This document shows positions 1 to 15,737 of a DNA stretch of 64,000 nucleotides, in pieces. Both the position numbers and the translations under genes were made by a program. Origin of the DNA: Oreocharis arfaki (Eukaryota > Chordata > Aves > Passeriformes > Paramythiidae). Where the stretch lies: positions 1-64,000 of the forward strand of contig VZRR01005744.1 in the NCBI GenBank assembly GCA_013398015.1, read 5' to 3'. The stretch's first letter is position 1. Every line of letters begins with the position of its first letter. The notes under the pieces were generated by a model. The model worked only from the letters and a program-made list of their open reading frames with translations. It was not told the origin of the DNA and searched no databases.

Positions 1-57
1 GTCCCCACTGCCCCCACTGCCCCTGCCATCCCTGCCATCCCCACCGTCCCCACCATG
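1..57. repeat. C-rich simple tandem repeat
   Basis: The first 57 bases are an imperfect array of short C-rich units of the CCCCACTGC / CCCTGCCAT type. It lies inside PRRX2 intron 1 and is cut by the window edge, so its full length is unknown. No coding signal is seen. Confidence 0.75.
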
Positions 58-2449
58 CACGGTTCTGCTTTACCCTGGAAACAGTTAACCAGGCTGGGTT
101 AAAAAAAAAAAAGATACGAGCCACTTATTAAAATGAATGTTTTACAATAAATTTGGCGAGAGGCCACCGACCTCAAATGAAAACCAGACCGGAGGACAGC
201 GATGCTGCTTGCTGGCAGGGGCTTCCGGGACGTCTGTGCGTGCAGGCGCCCACGAGGGTCCTCCTTGGAGCGGGGCTGGGATGGGGTCCCAGTGGGGCTC
301 ACGCCCATCCCACACCCTGGCCAGACATGCTGGTGTCCACTGGTGGTGGCCGTGCAACGGGCTCTCAGCAGCTGCTGGTGCTCACTGATCAAATGGGGGC
401 TCAGTGATTTGTTGGCCTGGGTGTGAAAAAGACCCTTTTGGCCTCAAAAAAGAGAAGGGACTTGGGGCAGTGGCAGTGGGCAGCAGGAGGGGACACTGTG
501 GGGATTCTCATCATTCCCCCTTGTCCCTGCCCATCTCCTTCCCCCCCTTGGCAATGACCCTGGCGCAGTGGGGTCCCTGCTTTAACCTCGTGGGGCTGGT
601 GTTGGGTTTCAGTGCCAGATGCCATTGGGGCTGGCTTGCTTGAGTTTTTGCCTATTAAATTTCAAAAAACCACCTTTTGGGGGGGGCTGGGGAAGAGAGG
701 AAGGCTGGGATCGCCATGCCAGGGGTCCCTGGCTGGGTGCCAGCCCTCCACACAACGTTCCTGCTATGCAGCCCCGGCTGATTCGGTTTTATTTTTCAAA
801 CACTGAGCAAAAATCCCAGTGAGCTCTCAACACCATGATGGCCTGAGGCACCCCCCATCTCCTTCCCAGCTCCCAGGAAAACTCACTTTGCCTTAAATCC
901 AGGGTTTTGGTGGTGCTTTGCAAGCACAGGCAGGTGCTACTCCTGGGCTGGTGCTTGCACAAGTCTCATTAGTGTTAATTAATTACACGTCTGTGCCCTG
1001 CTGGGAAACCAGGTAACCTGTTACATCAGGTAGCTGCGTGTGAGCGATGTTGGCACCTCTGTGGCTGCATCATGGATGCACCAAATGGGGCCTAAAAGGT
1101 CTGCAGGATGGGAAGGGAAGCAGCATCTGCCGTGCTCAGCCCTGATGTAGGGTAGTGGGGTCTGTGCTGGCATTGTCCATCATCTGTCCCACCATCCCAC
1201 TCAACAGTGGCTAATGGGCCGTGGCTGTTCCCTCTGCCCAGACCCCTCACTGCAGTGCCTGGGGCTGACCCAAATCCCAGCATTTTGGCCACAGGGTCCG
1301 GGCTGGCTCTTTCCCTGAGCCCCAGAGGCCCATTCACACATCTGTGAGCCACCACGGTGCCACCACTTGCCACACTTGGCTGTTTTAAGGAGCTGGCAAA
1401 GTGGGGAGGCCACATCCCCAAGGAGCACCCGGGGGCTGTGTCCCCAGGAGCATCCCAGGGTGCCGCAGTGGTGTGAGGTGCCGGACAGCCCAAGCACTGC
1501 CCTCATCCCTCCCTGAGAAGGCCTCCTGGCTGGGAGATGAAAGCGAGCTCTGCAGTGAATGTCTCCTTGCCGGGAAGGCTCCTGGCTGGTGGTGGCTGGG
1601 GGAGAGCCAGCGCCTTTTGTTGGTCCCTGGGCCTCCACCATGGGGGTTGGCAGATTCACAGGAGAACAAAATGAAAATTCCTGCTCCCCCGTTGGTCAGT
1701 GCTGCTCGGAACTTGGCTTGGATCAGTCAAACCCACCACGGTGTCTTTTCCTGAGGCGCTTGGCTGTGCTGGGAGGGCTTCGGCTCCTGCTACCCCCAGC
1801 CCTGCAGCCACAAACATCCGCCTGAGGAGGCCTTTGGGCTCCCACAGCCTCTCGGAGCATCCCTGCATGGAGCCGGGAGCGCTCATCCCAATATCTGTCC
1901 TGTCTCCGCATCCCCTCTGTGGCATTTTCAGGGGTCATGCACACTGGCACCACTGTGGATGAGTTTTTGGAGGCTCTGTGTGACCCCAGCCCCAACTAAG
2001 AAAAGAGGGACCCCAGAGGAGTGCGAACCCCTTTGAGTTGCACGTTCCCCTGCCGTGAGCAGGGAAGATGCCAGACCCTGCCTGATCATGACCACTCAAA
2101 GCTGCTGTCCCCAGCAAATCCGTGCAGACAGTGGACTTTCCCAGGAGCCTTTCCTCCTCACCGTGCCATTCCTTGTGGGGCAAATTGGGTACTCGTTGGG
2201 GAGCAGCACCCCAGCTTTGCCCCAGCTCAGCTCCTCCACAGCTCCATCCCCATGGAGCGCTGACACAATGGAGGCAGTGGTGGCTCTGGAGCCGGGACAG
2301 CCCATTGTGTCAGGCTGCAGCCACAGCCTCCTGTGAACACACAGGATGCTCCTGGCAGCTCCCGAAAGCCCTGCGCCAGGCTGGGGTCACCCCGTGCTGC
2401 ACGGCCCTGGGAGAGAACATTTCTCTTGCAGACCACCGAGCCCAAGGGA

Positions 2450-2660
2450 TGCTCTCGGCGCTCTGGGTCCGGGCTGGCTGCCCTGGGCCGGTGCCACCGT
2501 CGGCGGGCGCAGCCAGGCAGTCTGAGCCCCGCGGCCCCACAATGGCCCCGGCTCCGGCTCCCGGGGTGCGGGAGCCAGGCGGCTGGGAAAGCACAGCCAG
2601 AGGCCTCGGCGAGCCCCGCGCTGGGCGCCAGCGCTGTCGCAGGCTTTCGAGGCTGTCTCT
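2450..2660. promoter_or_regulatory. Intronic CpG-rich patch
   Basis: This roughly 200-bp stretch is much richer in CpG than the flanking intron, with repeated CGG, GCGGG and GGCGCC words. It lies deep in PRRX2 intron 1. It could be an internal promoter for a shorter PRRX2 transcript or an antisense RNA, or a CpG-rich enhancer. No start codon or splice site picks out one reading, so the role is inference. Confidence 0.35.
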
Positions 2661-5204
2661 GGAGCAGTCGTGTCAGAGAATGCTGATGGTGCCAGGCTCT
2701 GTGGTCTGGATCCTCATGCAGGGCTGGGGCTGTGGCCAGGATGCTGGGGTGCATCCCGAGCCAGTGAGCCTGGCAGCAGGATGTGCCCATGTCACCTTCT
2801 CCAAAGGTCTGTCCACAGGCAGTTCCCACCCCAGCTAAAAGGTGGGTGATGGCACCATCTCTCCCAGATCCCTGTGAGAGTGGACAGGAATTTTTCTTGT
2901 GCTGCTCAGCCTACTCTCCTTACTCCCACCAGAGCTTTGTGGCCAGAGATGTTCCCCAGCCCCTTCCTGAGGCTTGACAGCATCCCACCAACCCTGCCTC
3001 CTCCTTCAGGGAATGTGGCTGCAATTAATTCATTAAATGCTTCCGCTGACGCAGGAGCTGGCTGTGCCAAAACACCATTCCCAGGGCCTGGCCTCAGCTG
3101 GGTGAGTGTTGTGCTGGGCTGTGCGGGAGCCTCTGGCCAGGGCAGTAGCCTCTGGCACAGTGGGAAGTGCTGGGAATGTTCAGGGACTCCTGAGCACGTC
3201 AAATGCTCAAGGCTTTCCTTGCAGCCCTGTGGATTTCACTAGCTTTCAACTTCCAGGGCATCCTCTCTAAATCACAGCACGACTTGGCTGGCTGGTTTCT
3301 CACCTGGCATCTCCAGCATCTGCTTCCCTTCTTCATTCGTTTCATTATCTTCCTCCTTCCTCACTGTGGCTTCCTGATCTTGTCCCTCTTGTGCACCTGG
3401 GTTTTGCAGCACGGCTGCCCTTGCTCCAGAGCCAACGTGAGAGCCAGCTCTGAATCCACTCACAGCTCTCCGCAGTGAATTTGGTGGCTCCCTGCTGGCT
3501 GGAACCATCCGTGGCAGTGTCCCATGACATGGGAATCTTCCTTCCTTCCTGGCTCTTCCTTCCTGTCCCCAATACCCATCTAAGCATCAGGTTCCTACTG
3601 CATTTGCTGCACTAATAATGAGCTAAAAAAAGGCTTCAGTGCCACTACTGGGTTACCAGCACAGGTTGGACACATCCCCACTGGGATGCAGGGATGCTGC
3701 TGGCTCAGCCAGGGCCTTCCTGGTTTGTTCAGACTTTCAGCTGGGCTTGCTGTGATGGGTGCTCAAACACCACACACCATCCGGGGGTGCAGCGGGAAAA
3801 CCTCCTGGGCTCTGGGGGTGCAGGCTGTGCATGGAACATCCCTGGGGCTGCAGCACTGCTGGGCAGGATCTTCCCAAAAATTGGGTGTCTGTGTGGCTGG
3901 GGGGTAGCAAACTGTGGTGCTGGGTGGTTTCTGGCTGGTGCAGAGGCAGCTCTATAACCATAAAACAGGCTGCTGCTGCCTGTCAGTGAGCACAGGCTAA
4001 GACCCCCCCGGGACAGCCTTGGCCTCTTTTTTGGTCCGGGCTTTTGCTGCTCCTTTTTAACAGAGACACTTTTCCCCCAGCAAAACTGGCAGCCTGTAAA
4101 AACGTGTCAGCGTTTCAGTTTTTTCACAATTAATGAGGTGAAACATCCTCGGAAACATTTCGCTGTAATGTTTCTCCAGTAGCTGGGACTTGCCCCTCTC
4201 TTAAATTTTTCATGTACGCCACTTGAGCCGAGAAAGTTTCCTTCGGACTCAGCACATTTGGACCCCCCCAGCTTCAACCTCCCCTCGGAGCCTTCAGCAT
4301 TCTCAAGATCTTTGCGAGGCTGAGGCTGGGCTGCAGGGGGAACAGGGAGTGGCAGTGGGTCGGGATGAGGAGGTGGGAGCCTTCTCCCAGCAGTGGGGGA
4401 GCCTGGGGAGGGGCTGACAGCTCTTGTTCCCCAGGGATACTCTGTCCCTCATGTCCGTGATTGTTCCCAGGATGGGTTTGGACCTCACAGCATCGTGCCA
4501 AGCAAAGCTGGGGCTGGCATCCTGTGGGCAGGGGTTGGTGGCCCCAGGGCGTTTCCCCCCTGGGTACTGGGGTGAAATCATGCAGAAAATGGGAGTTTCA
4601 CTGATACGGTTTTGCCCCCGAGCTGGTGCTGGGTGTGTTGGTCCTGTGCACCCAGGCTGGGCTTGCTGGTGGGTGCAGGAAAGGCACCACACCTGGCTGA
4701 CCCAGCATATGTGGAGGGGCAGGTTCCTGGCTGCTTCTCTGCCCCCCAGGCTTTCCAAAATGATTTGGGGAGATTAAAGACCCGTTGTGGTGTAGGCATT
4801 TCCCACCATCCCTTCTGCAACAAAACCTGTCCTTCCTGTGCCCATGAGCAGGGACAAGAGCCCAGCTTCCCTTTGCCCTGTGGAGCATCCCTCCTGCTAT
4901 CCCTCCTCCCTGCAAAGCCCCAGTGTGGGCTGATAACCACCCCCCCACCACCCCAGTCTTCCAGGGTGTTCCTAACTGCATCCCAGTGCAGGGTGGTGTT
5001 GGAAAGCGGCTGCTGGAAAGAGAGGTCATCTGCACTTGGCAGCCCATGCACCCCCAAATCACACCTTCCTTTGGGTGTCTCAGCCGAAGGTTGTGGGATA
5101 AAAAGGAGCTGGAGCGGGCACACACCATGGAGAGGCAATTCCCAAACCCCAGAGCTTTGCTCCAGCTCGCTGCAGCGCGAGGGGAAACGCTTCCTCCCCA
5201 TCGC

Positions 5205-5880
5205 ATGATTTAGAGGAACAAGTTAAACAATTGCACATGAAACTTTGGCAGACGTCATCGCCGGAGCTCTCCTCGCTTCCCCCGAGCGTATAAAGGGATG
5301 AAGGGAGTGCACATGTTTACCGAGAGAGACCATGGGAGAAACGAAAGACATTGTTTTTCCAAAGGATTTCTTGGCTGTAAAAGACCTCCACCACCCTGCG
5401 GCTTCCCTGATGAAGGCCCAGCGTTAATTTGTTAAATCCACATCAAGTGCCCAGAGAACCCGTTGTTTATTTTTGCTAATTCAGATGGCCGAGATCAAAT
5501 TGGGGTTTTATTTGTTAAGGATAAACCTTAATTAATAAAAGTTATTTATTTGGCTAGAGCCGGCCGCAGCCTGAGGGTCAGATATGCCACGATCATTATT
5601 TCAAGTAAAACAAACCCAAAATGTCTCTCAACAGTTTGAAAAACGTAGAAACTTAGAGGGCTGAATTTATTTGTCTTAGGAAGAATTTACAGCTAATTCC
5701 CTCTAGGCTATTTCAACCCTTAAATTATACCCAAGAAGAAAAAAGGAGGAAAAAAATGCCATTCCAGGCGTAGTAGGGAAGTAAATGGTACAGCAGATTT
5801 GATCATTTTGGCTGGGGGGGGTGTGAAAAATTTAAAGCTTAAAGGGTCTTTGGCAAACTGCTCACAAATAAATGGAACGT
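5205..5880. promoter_or_regulatory. Candidate conserved non-coding element
   Basis: Base composition changes sharply here from GC-rich intron to AT-rich sequence dense in regulatory-type words. There is a CRE-like GACGTCAT near 5252, a TATAAAGG near 5288, and several TTAATT/TAATTAAT homeodomain sites between 5420 and 5545. No ORF of note is present. Intronic islands like this near developmental homeobox genes are often enhancers. Conservation cannot be tested from this one sequence, so the call is inference. Confidence 0.4.
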
Positions 5881-8800
5881 GTGAAATAATTTAATGACAG
5901 AAAACTGTTCAGGGCCGTGGGGGCTGTGGTGCGATGGAAAATGAAACACGTTGGAGGCGTAGCCTGGGCTTTTTGTGTGAGAGGGTTGAACTTGCTGCCT
6001 TCTGACCTGGTCCCTGAAAAAGGGGGCATTTGCACCCCAAAGCCAAGTGGTAGAGCTGGACTCAGGACAACTTGTCCCAGGATGTGATGGTGCTCATAGG
6101 GAGAGGGGTTTACAGCATCACCTGGGGAAGAGGCAGGCTGGCAGCTGGCTGAAGTGACCATCTGGGGTAGCAGGGACGGTGCTGGGCAAACACCGCCCTC
6201 TGGGTGATCATTTTGCAAAGAAATCCCCCAAACTGGGTGTCCCGAGGGGAGACTGAGCATGGCTGGCAATAAAGCCCATCCCTGAAAGACATCCCGAGGG
6301 AGTATCCCTGCCCGTGTTTCCGGGGCTCAGGCGAGTGAGCTGCTGGGGTTGTCAGTGCTGGTTGATCGGGGTCGCAGCTGCTCTGAGGCCGTTTATTGTG
6401 CACTAACGGAGCTCGTAAGTCAGAACCGAAGCCTCGGTGGAAATCGAGTGAAAATTACCTCTTTACAGTGCTCAACAGCAGCTGTGGGAGTTGGGGGCCC
6501 TGCCAGCATAAGGGCCCCCCTTGGCAAGCCTAGCACCAAGGCTGAGACCTGCCGAGTCCTTGCTGTGGAAAACTAATGGAAGCACAGACGGAAAAGGCAA
6601 GAGTCGGAGAAGGGGGCTTGGCTGGTGCCCAGCTGAACCAGCACGGCTCTGACCTAGGGGTGGCGTTGCCTTTACAAATGGGGCAGGACCCGTCGTTCCC
6701 GAGTTCTCAGTGCGGCACAGTCCAGGCTTGCCAGCATTGGTGCTCCCACAGAGAGAAGGGTTTTGGGGTGACTTGCAGCACCCCAGGGCATCTGTAGGGC
6801 ACAGCGCTGCTCTCGGGCCGTCTGCAGCTCTCGGGCAGCATTGCCTGAGGCAGGACAGCCCAGAGGGGAGGCTGGAGGTTACCCAGGCCACATCCAGCAC
6901 TCCAAAACTCATCCACATCATGGGTGAAAAGTCTCCTGTCTTTCTTAACACTGGGGCAATTTAAGGCTTCTTTTGTGATGTACATTGGGCCCATCTTGCT
7001 CTGTGCAAAGCCCCTGCACCTCCCTCTCCCCATCCTCCCCCGCATGTCATCTTTCGTTATTCAGTAATGTTATCCCCCCTGTTTTCCCCATTTCCCTGCA
7101 CTTTTTTTCCTTTCAGCGGAAATTGCAATCAGTGGAAGATAAATACAGGGAAGGTGGCTGGGGGGAAGGCTCAGGAGCCCCTCTGACCTCAGTGTTGGCC
7201 AACCAAACTGGTCCCTCCAGCCCAAATGAACCCCCAAATTATACCTGACAAAGGCAAGGGTTTGGCTTTCTCCGTAACTTTCCCAAGCACTGCTTTGGGG
7301 CAGAACAACGATGGTCGTGAGCGGGTTTTAACTTTGTGCAATTACAAACTTGTATTCGTGGAAGCCCATCAGGGTGGGGAACTGGTTTCCAATTCCTCCA
7401 TCAAGGTGTCAGCAGGTCTGGTTAAATCAAGTCCCGCTGATGGCAGTGAGAGGACAGGGCATCTTCAGGGGACCCAACTCATCCCCCTTCCCATTCCTTC
7501 TCTGATGCCATAGAGGACTTGGCCATGCTCATTTTTGAGAAGCTGATTCAGGGTTATTAAAGCATCTCTTATAGAAGAGATCCAGCCTGACTGTACATTG
7601 TGAACCTGTCAGACACTCACCACCAGCAATTAGAGTGGCATTTGTCTGGTCCCACAAGCCTGCAATGCCTGAGCTAATGAGGAAAAGATGTTGATGCATT
7701 ACCCTGGCTCATCCCTAAGCAGAGCAGAGGATCCAGGCAGGCACTCCATGTGTGGAGCTGCCTCCCTGCCATACAGAGATGGCCTGGAAAAGGTGTGGAA
7801 GGTCCCTCCATTAAAATCAGCAATAGGGGCTGAACAAAGTGCCCCACAGCCAGCATGGCCCAGGGTTTGCAGGTCTCCAAAAAACCAGGAACCACTGGTG
7901 CTTGGACACATCCTGACCCAACTTCAGTCTTAAACCTCGATCCCAGCATGACTGCCAGCCCCATATGGGAAGCACTCAGCACCACTTGTCTTCTGCGGCT
8001 GTTTAGCTCTTCCTTCTGTGGGTTTGGAGAGATAAAGACCAGCCAGAAATGTGGCCAGATCCTACAGAACTGGATTGAGAATTAATCTAAGAAAACTTTC
8101 CTTCTCCCTCTTTCTTTCAGCTGAGTTAGAGTGGGTGAGAGAAACCATCACTTAGGGAAAAGTCCTGTAGCCAGGTTTAAATTGAGGATGAAGCCAAAGG
8201 GGGTTTATAAATTTTATTTATACATTTCCCAGGGTTCTGTTGAAATCATTGCCAGTTTGGTGAGGGACAGTGGATGCCCTTGTGACTACACCTTTTGAAC
8301 CAAACCCTGATCTACCATTTCCTCAGAAGTCCTGTGGCACGGTCATAAACCCACAAGGGAACCTCTCACCCTGTTACATCCTGTAGCTTTTTCCCAGCTT
8401 GATGGTTCCCATTGCAGTCTCAGGCTCCCAGAAAACTCAGGGACAACCATGGCTGGACTTCATGTATTTTAATCCAGTGGCTCATTAGCTCATTGAAGGA
8501 AAACAGGACCAAAAAAGGAGTTTAACTAAAAGGGGCAACTGGAAAGCAGAGACTTGCAGAACATTTGAAGCTGCAAGAAAAAGTGCTGGAGGGAATTCTG
8601 AGAATTTTACTTGTGAGCCTTTAAACACGATCAGTGGCGAAGGGCAGCCTGTGGTTTCCTGGCTGGGGAAAGGCCCCCAAACCCATGCATATTTCAGGCA
8701 CAGTCCATCGTGTCTTTACCCAGCCAAGAAGGCCATGGCCAAAATACAAGAGCACAGATTGTTGATGGTCAACCGAGGCCAAATTGCACCTACATCATAA

Positions 8801-9858
8801 CAAAAGACCCAGAGAAATGCTAGTGGCTGCAGAGAGGCCTTGGTAGAGTGGTGTAGCTGGGCACATAGGGGTTCTAGGGACTTGATGAAAAACTTATTGT
8901 TGAATGTTTCATAGCTTGAATTATTCAGAGTTAAGGTCCAAGAAAGTTTTTCTGGCCTTAAACATCTTGGAACCCATGGTTTCCTCCTGCTCAACAGCTT
9001 GATGGTTTGTAGAAACAGCAGAGTTAATATCCCTTCCAGTAGATTTTGTTTGTTGCTCAAGTATCATCTGAAAATGCTGCACTTATTAAATAAGTATCAT
9101 GATTAATATTATTAGCAAGCATTTAATTTGTGAGCATACTCAGGGAGTGGTGAGTTCTGCCACCCTGGCTTCTGCAATGATACAGAGCCGAAAGCCCCAA
9201 CACACCCCTGCCATGAATCAGAATGTCGTAAAATTATTAACATTTCAAATAATTCCAAAATGCTTTCCCACCAGTAGGCACAGATTGGATCCAGATGCTT
9301 TATTAACAGAAAGAATCATTAACCAGTACCTCCACAAGGGAGAACGACAGCGAGTCGTGCTCCCCATGAAGCCTTTGCAGGCAGCTGACTGGGTGTCTCG
9401 GAAAAAGACTTCATAAACTTGCCCAAGCCTTATGATATTAGTGACAAAGAGGAGATTAATCTCAGCCTGGCTGACAGCCTAAGATCAATACTGAGAAACC
9501 AAACTACACCCTCAGCTTCATGTTTCCATGAGCCAGCAAAGCCAGAAATAAACACTGCGGAGGCTGAGCCCTGCGAGACGTGGTGCTGCTTGTTCTGAGC
9601 TCTGAAGACCAGGGCTGGAAGAGCAGATGCTTGGCTGCAGTCCTGTGTCACCTTGGGGACGTGCCACAGCTGGGGCCTTGAAGGGTGCTGGAGGTGGGAG
9701 CTGAGACCTGCATCTTGGGGGTGTTTTGGTGCTGAATTTTCATCATTCATGAAAGCTTGACTTAAAGTCTTAGCAAGAGCTGAGCCCCAGTTTGGATCAA
9801 GTGCAGCCCCCAGAATACACTGAGACTGGTATTCAAAATTAGGTCCACGTGGTTTTAG

Positions 9859-11355
<1,497 letters not shown>

Positions 11356-13910
11356 GCAGGGCAAACCCCATGCCATGGCCTCCTCCAGGATACAGCGTGG
11401 AGCTCCTGTGCCAGTCTAGGACAAATCTGCCGCCTGCCCAACACACATGCCACTCATCCTATGTCTCAGCATCTTCTCTCCTCTTCCTTTCCCTTCTGAA
11501 GGTAGAGTCAGTCCCAGGCCGAAGTGGCACATAATTATAGCCACATATGGAGCGAACTCGGTTAGAAACTTGCTTTTCCGCACACCCTTATAATAACGGC
11601 TATATATACACACATACCCCCCACGCGCTCTTTGAGGACAAACAGACTTGCCAAGGGAACAAGAATTTGCTTCCAAACATGGAAGGATCTTGGACTATTG
11701 GATTTGACCAATTTGGGTATCTTGCCCAGAGAGCCAAAGAGTTATTGGGTCTTCTCCTCCCGCAGGGACAGTGTGGGAGGATCACGAGCCCCCCTTTCCA
11801 CCGGGCTGTGACTTGCAGCGCTCAACTGTGTGTGCCAAAGCTGATCCATGTGTTCATTTCTTTGTGCAACCCCAGCCACAGTGTGGGGTTTGGGACTTCC
11901 CAAAGTTTGGGACTTTGGGAAGCTGATGGTTCACCCATGCCATGGCCAGTCTAGGCCAGCCCTCTGCACTGTGCTGCCTGCATTTAGGAGCTGCCTATGC
12001 TGATGGCATCAGGCTTTGTCCCTTCCCAGAGGGGCAAGCAGAGCTGGAGCATCTCAACAGACCCGCTTAGAGCCTGTGAGCTCTCCCGTGAGCTGGGGAT
12101 GCATTGCCAATCCCCAAGCAGGCACCGCTGCCCTGCCTCAGTGGATTTGCCAGCGATTCTGCAGAGCCTCAGGTCATTGAACCATCCCAAGGAACGAGAA
12201 AATTGGAAAAAGCTGTTGGGTTTCAGCTGAGTAGGCGGCTCCCAGCGCTTTGTGCCAACGAAGGCTTTGCCTTCCGGAGGCACAGCCTCCCCGTCGGCAG
12301 CTCCGCAGATGTGCTCGGGGGTCTGGGGCCGGCGACTCCATGGGGGGAGGCTTTTTTGGTTTTGCAGAAAGGAAATGGTTTCCCCCTCATCCCACCCTGC
12401 TGTGCAGCCTAATGAGGCTCCAAGGTGGGATGTGCAGGGGGACGGACACGGGGTGGGCAACCTGGCCCCAGCCCATGGGACTGAGCTGTGGAGAGATGCA
12501 GCCTCCACCTTCCCCTGCCAATTCCGCAGCAATGGGGAATGAGCCAGAGTGGTGGAGGTGTAGTGTCCCTGTCGACAAAGCCCACTGGAAACCAGACCAC
12601 CCTTTCCTCACCCACTGGAAAGAGCCACCAGCCAAGCATGGGGACACCACCAACTCAGAGAGGTGGCCTGGACAGAGAAGACACCAGCCCTACTTCCCTA
12701 GAAGGGGTTGGTTTGGGGGCTGCAGCAATAGATCTGAGGGCAAACCGAGTAATTGCTGAGGTGCCTTCTCCATGTAAACATCCTCCAGTCAGTGACACCA
12801 AGGGTGAAAGTGTCACAGCTACAAAGTGCCCATCTGAGTCCCCACAGCTCCCAGGAGCATCCTCTGCCATTCCCACTGGGGCTCTCACTGCAGCTGCATG
12901 TGGGACCCAGTGGCTGTGACACTGAGGCCTTCAGCTGCACTGCAGGGCAATGCCAGCCTGGGTGGACTCATCAGCACCCGGAGCTGGAGACCTGATGGGA
13001 GAACCAGGAGAGGAGCCCATCTCCTCTGGCTGGGGGTGAACTAGCCCCTCAATCCTGCCTCCAGCCCCTGCTTTCTCTGCTCCACAGTGGAGTCCCCACT
13101 TGGGAATAGCTACCTTCTCCTCCTCAAGCTTGGCAGGCAGGGAGAGGGCACAGCCTGACTGACACTGTCCACCTCATCCAGGGAGCAGTGTCACCCTAAA
13201 TACCCACCCTCTGCCCCCATCCATATTTCCAGGGCTGGTATCCCTCCCATGTGTCATGCCAGAAGAAGAGCACGCAGCTCCCCACACTGCACAGAGACCT
13301 TCCAAGCCAGGGGGAAGAGGGATCCACTGTGGATCAAATCATCCTCCCAGAGAAACATCGCCTGGGGCAGGAGGAAAGGCCTGGGGGGGGGCGGGGGGAT
13401 CCTATTCCCATGGAAAGCACAGGGCTCTTTTTTCAGTTATACAAGATGAAACCACAGGGATATAAATGTCGCTGCCTCTTTGAGAACATTAATGAAAATA
13501 AACCCATTTAATAGTTTGCAGATGCTGTTTCTGTAAACCTAAAAAAAGCAGGGAATAAATATTTCTTCACTAAATATCTATATGTATATATATATTTGAA
13601 AACATTTGCTCCTAATCTTAGGGCCCCTCCTTTGCTGTGCTTTTGGCAGTTTATCACAGCTTGTCAGTCAATGCTGAACTCACCAAGAAGAGATACAAAT
13701 TGCACCCATGGAGGGGTAGCAGGACTGAGGGATTATTGTAATCTAAGCTCTCTCTCACCCTTTCTATTTGTACATTTCAATTACTTGTAACAAGATCCAT
13801 GGTGGATTTGTTTTTTTCTTCTGCATGTCTGTGTTTTGGAAATTTTTGTAAGGTTTTTGTAAAAACAACTCTTGTGAAATAATGGAGGAATAAATATTTT
13901 ACTGAGTAGA
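11356..13910 (+). other. PRRX2: PRRX2 3' UTR with candidate poly(A) signals
   Basis: No further coding exon follows the PRRX2 stop. AATAAA hexamers occur on the plus strand at 13497-13502, 13554-13559 and 13889-13894, and the last is a plausible final cleavage signal. That would give a 3' UTR of about 2.5 kb. A short TA microsatellite lies inside at about 13577-13597. The exact end needs transcript evidence. Confidence 0.5.
13577..13597. repeat. TA-rich microsatellite
   Basis: A short run of alternating T and A with one G interruption lies in the inferred PRRX2 3' UTR, between two AATAAA hexamers. Confidence 0.7.
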
Positions 13911-15595
13911 GACATGTCAGTGCATGTGATAGGGACCTGACTCTTCCATCACCAGCTACTGTGGTTTCCCCACCTGCCCTGCACAAGAAGCCTGGGCAGA
14001 AATTGAAGTAAGAGGCAGCAAGAAGGGTCAGATTCTACACAGAAACTGAGCTGAAAGAAACCAAAGGGTAGGCGTAAACCATCAGATTGCAGAGCGCTTT
14101 CCAGGGAGCAAACGCCCACAGGTGCAGAGCAGGCACCGAGCACCCGAAACGGGGAATCGGTGGTCAGGCAAAGGCGATACCAAATAGTTGAAGCAGCCAA
14201 AGTTAAACGGTTCCAGGAGCTCACAGTGCTTTCAAGCAGCCGATTTAATGCAATGTGGAGAGGTGTGAAGATGTGCCATGGGGAAACTGCCCAGTGCATG
14301 CTCAGACTGAAAGGCAGCAAGTCAAGTGGCAGGAATTGCTAGGAAAGGATTAGAGAGCAAGGCAGAAAGTGTCCTCACAGCACAAATAAAGCCTGAAACC
14401 CATCGCCCCAAGATATTGTGGAGATCAAAGGTATGGTGTGTTCAGAGAGGCTGAGAAACTTAATGGTGGGTGTGTGTGTGTTGGTGCAATGTAGCAGGGA
14501 TTCGATTTCTGCCTGTGCAGAAAACTGCTCACCTGCCAACTTCCAGGAGCCACGAGGGCTGGGAGGAGAAGGGACACCTGGGTTTCTCTTGTTTCTTTTA
14601 TTTGCCTTCACCTGCTGAATTGCATCAGCCTCCTGTCAGGCCAGCTCACATGGTGTCACTTCCAGGATACCTCTCACCTCCTCCTCCTCCCCAAGCCATC
14701 CTCAATCCCCCCACACAGCCAGGGGGACCACATCGCTGTCCCACACACCCAGAGAGGCTCAGCTCCATGAGAGCCACAGGATCAGCTCCCTCCCAGCAGC
14801 AATCTTTGTCCCTCCCATCACCGGTGACCTTTGGGACATGTAGATACTGTGGATTGCAAGGTTGAGGAAAGAAGGAGCCCTAAACAATGCATTCCAGCTT
14901 TCCCTAGAGGAGACCAAGGCTTATCCCATTTCATCCCTGCAGCACCCAGCAGGAACAAGTCCCCAATGTTGGGCATCACCCCAGGCCCACCACTGTCCCA
15001 CACACTTGGCCATCCCTGTCAAACTGCTCTGCTGCTGCTTTGTAACCACTTATTTGTCCATTCAGTAAGTGGCTTGTAGATAATTAAGGCCAATTGTCCA
15101 ACCTCCTGCATAAAGAATATCACCCAAGCAGCATCCTCATGTCCTCAGCACGTGGCCAGTGCAGAGCATCCCTTTGGAGAGCATCCAGCCCCGAGTCAAA
15201 AGACCCTTGGAAGTGATGAGCTTACAGCTCCCAGGGCAGATTCCTCCAGTGACTCATTACTGTTGACTGCTGGAAATATGTCACTTATTTCCTGCCTGAA
15301 CTGTCCCAACTTCAGTTCATCTCCCACTAGAGCAGAAGGTCTCAACCCATGGTCAGCCAGCTCCCAGGAGCTGATGGACATCTCAGGGGTCTGCAAACCA
15401 GGAGACTGACAAGCATGGAGAGCTGCAGCTCGCCTGGCAGGGTCTGCGCTCCACAGGGGAGGGAGGCACTGGGGGAAGGCTGTCAATGAAGAGGAGCTCA
15501 AAGGCATTGTGCAACCTCTCCTCTTCCAGGATGGGCATTTTTTCTCGGAAGGGCACATCCATCACCAGTACTAATTTCAGCAGGAGAGCTGGTCT

Positions 15596-15737
15596 CCATC
15601 CATGCACCACAACTTTGGGAGTGGGGGAAGGTTGCAAAGACATTGGCAAACTGTTTCCTTCCTCAAAGCAGTTGGTTTCAACCAGGTGATTCCAAAAGGG
15701 CAGGTCTCAGGTGATGGGAGGATCTTCCTGGACCCCC
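15596..15737. repeat. Direct repeat unit, copy 1
   Basis: This segment is about 80% identical by eye to 16429-16567. The shared anchors include CAAACTGTTTCCTTCCTCAA, CAACCAGGTGA and GGTGATGGGAGGATCT. Both copies lie in the same orientation, about 0.83 kb apart. Similarity stops abruptly at both edges. I do not recognise the family; it could be an old transposable element present twice or a local duplication. Confidence 0.7.

Noticed and set aside
2122..2838. A 238-codon plus-strand ORF in PRRX2 intron 1
   Set aside because: It lies in GC-rich sequence where stops are scarce on all frames, has an opposite-strand shadow of similar length, and shows no domain or conserved composition.
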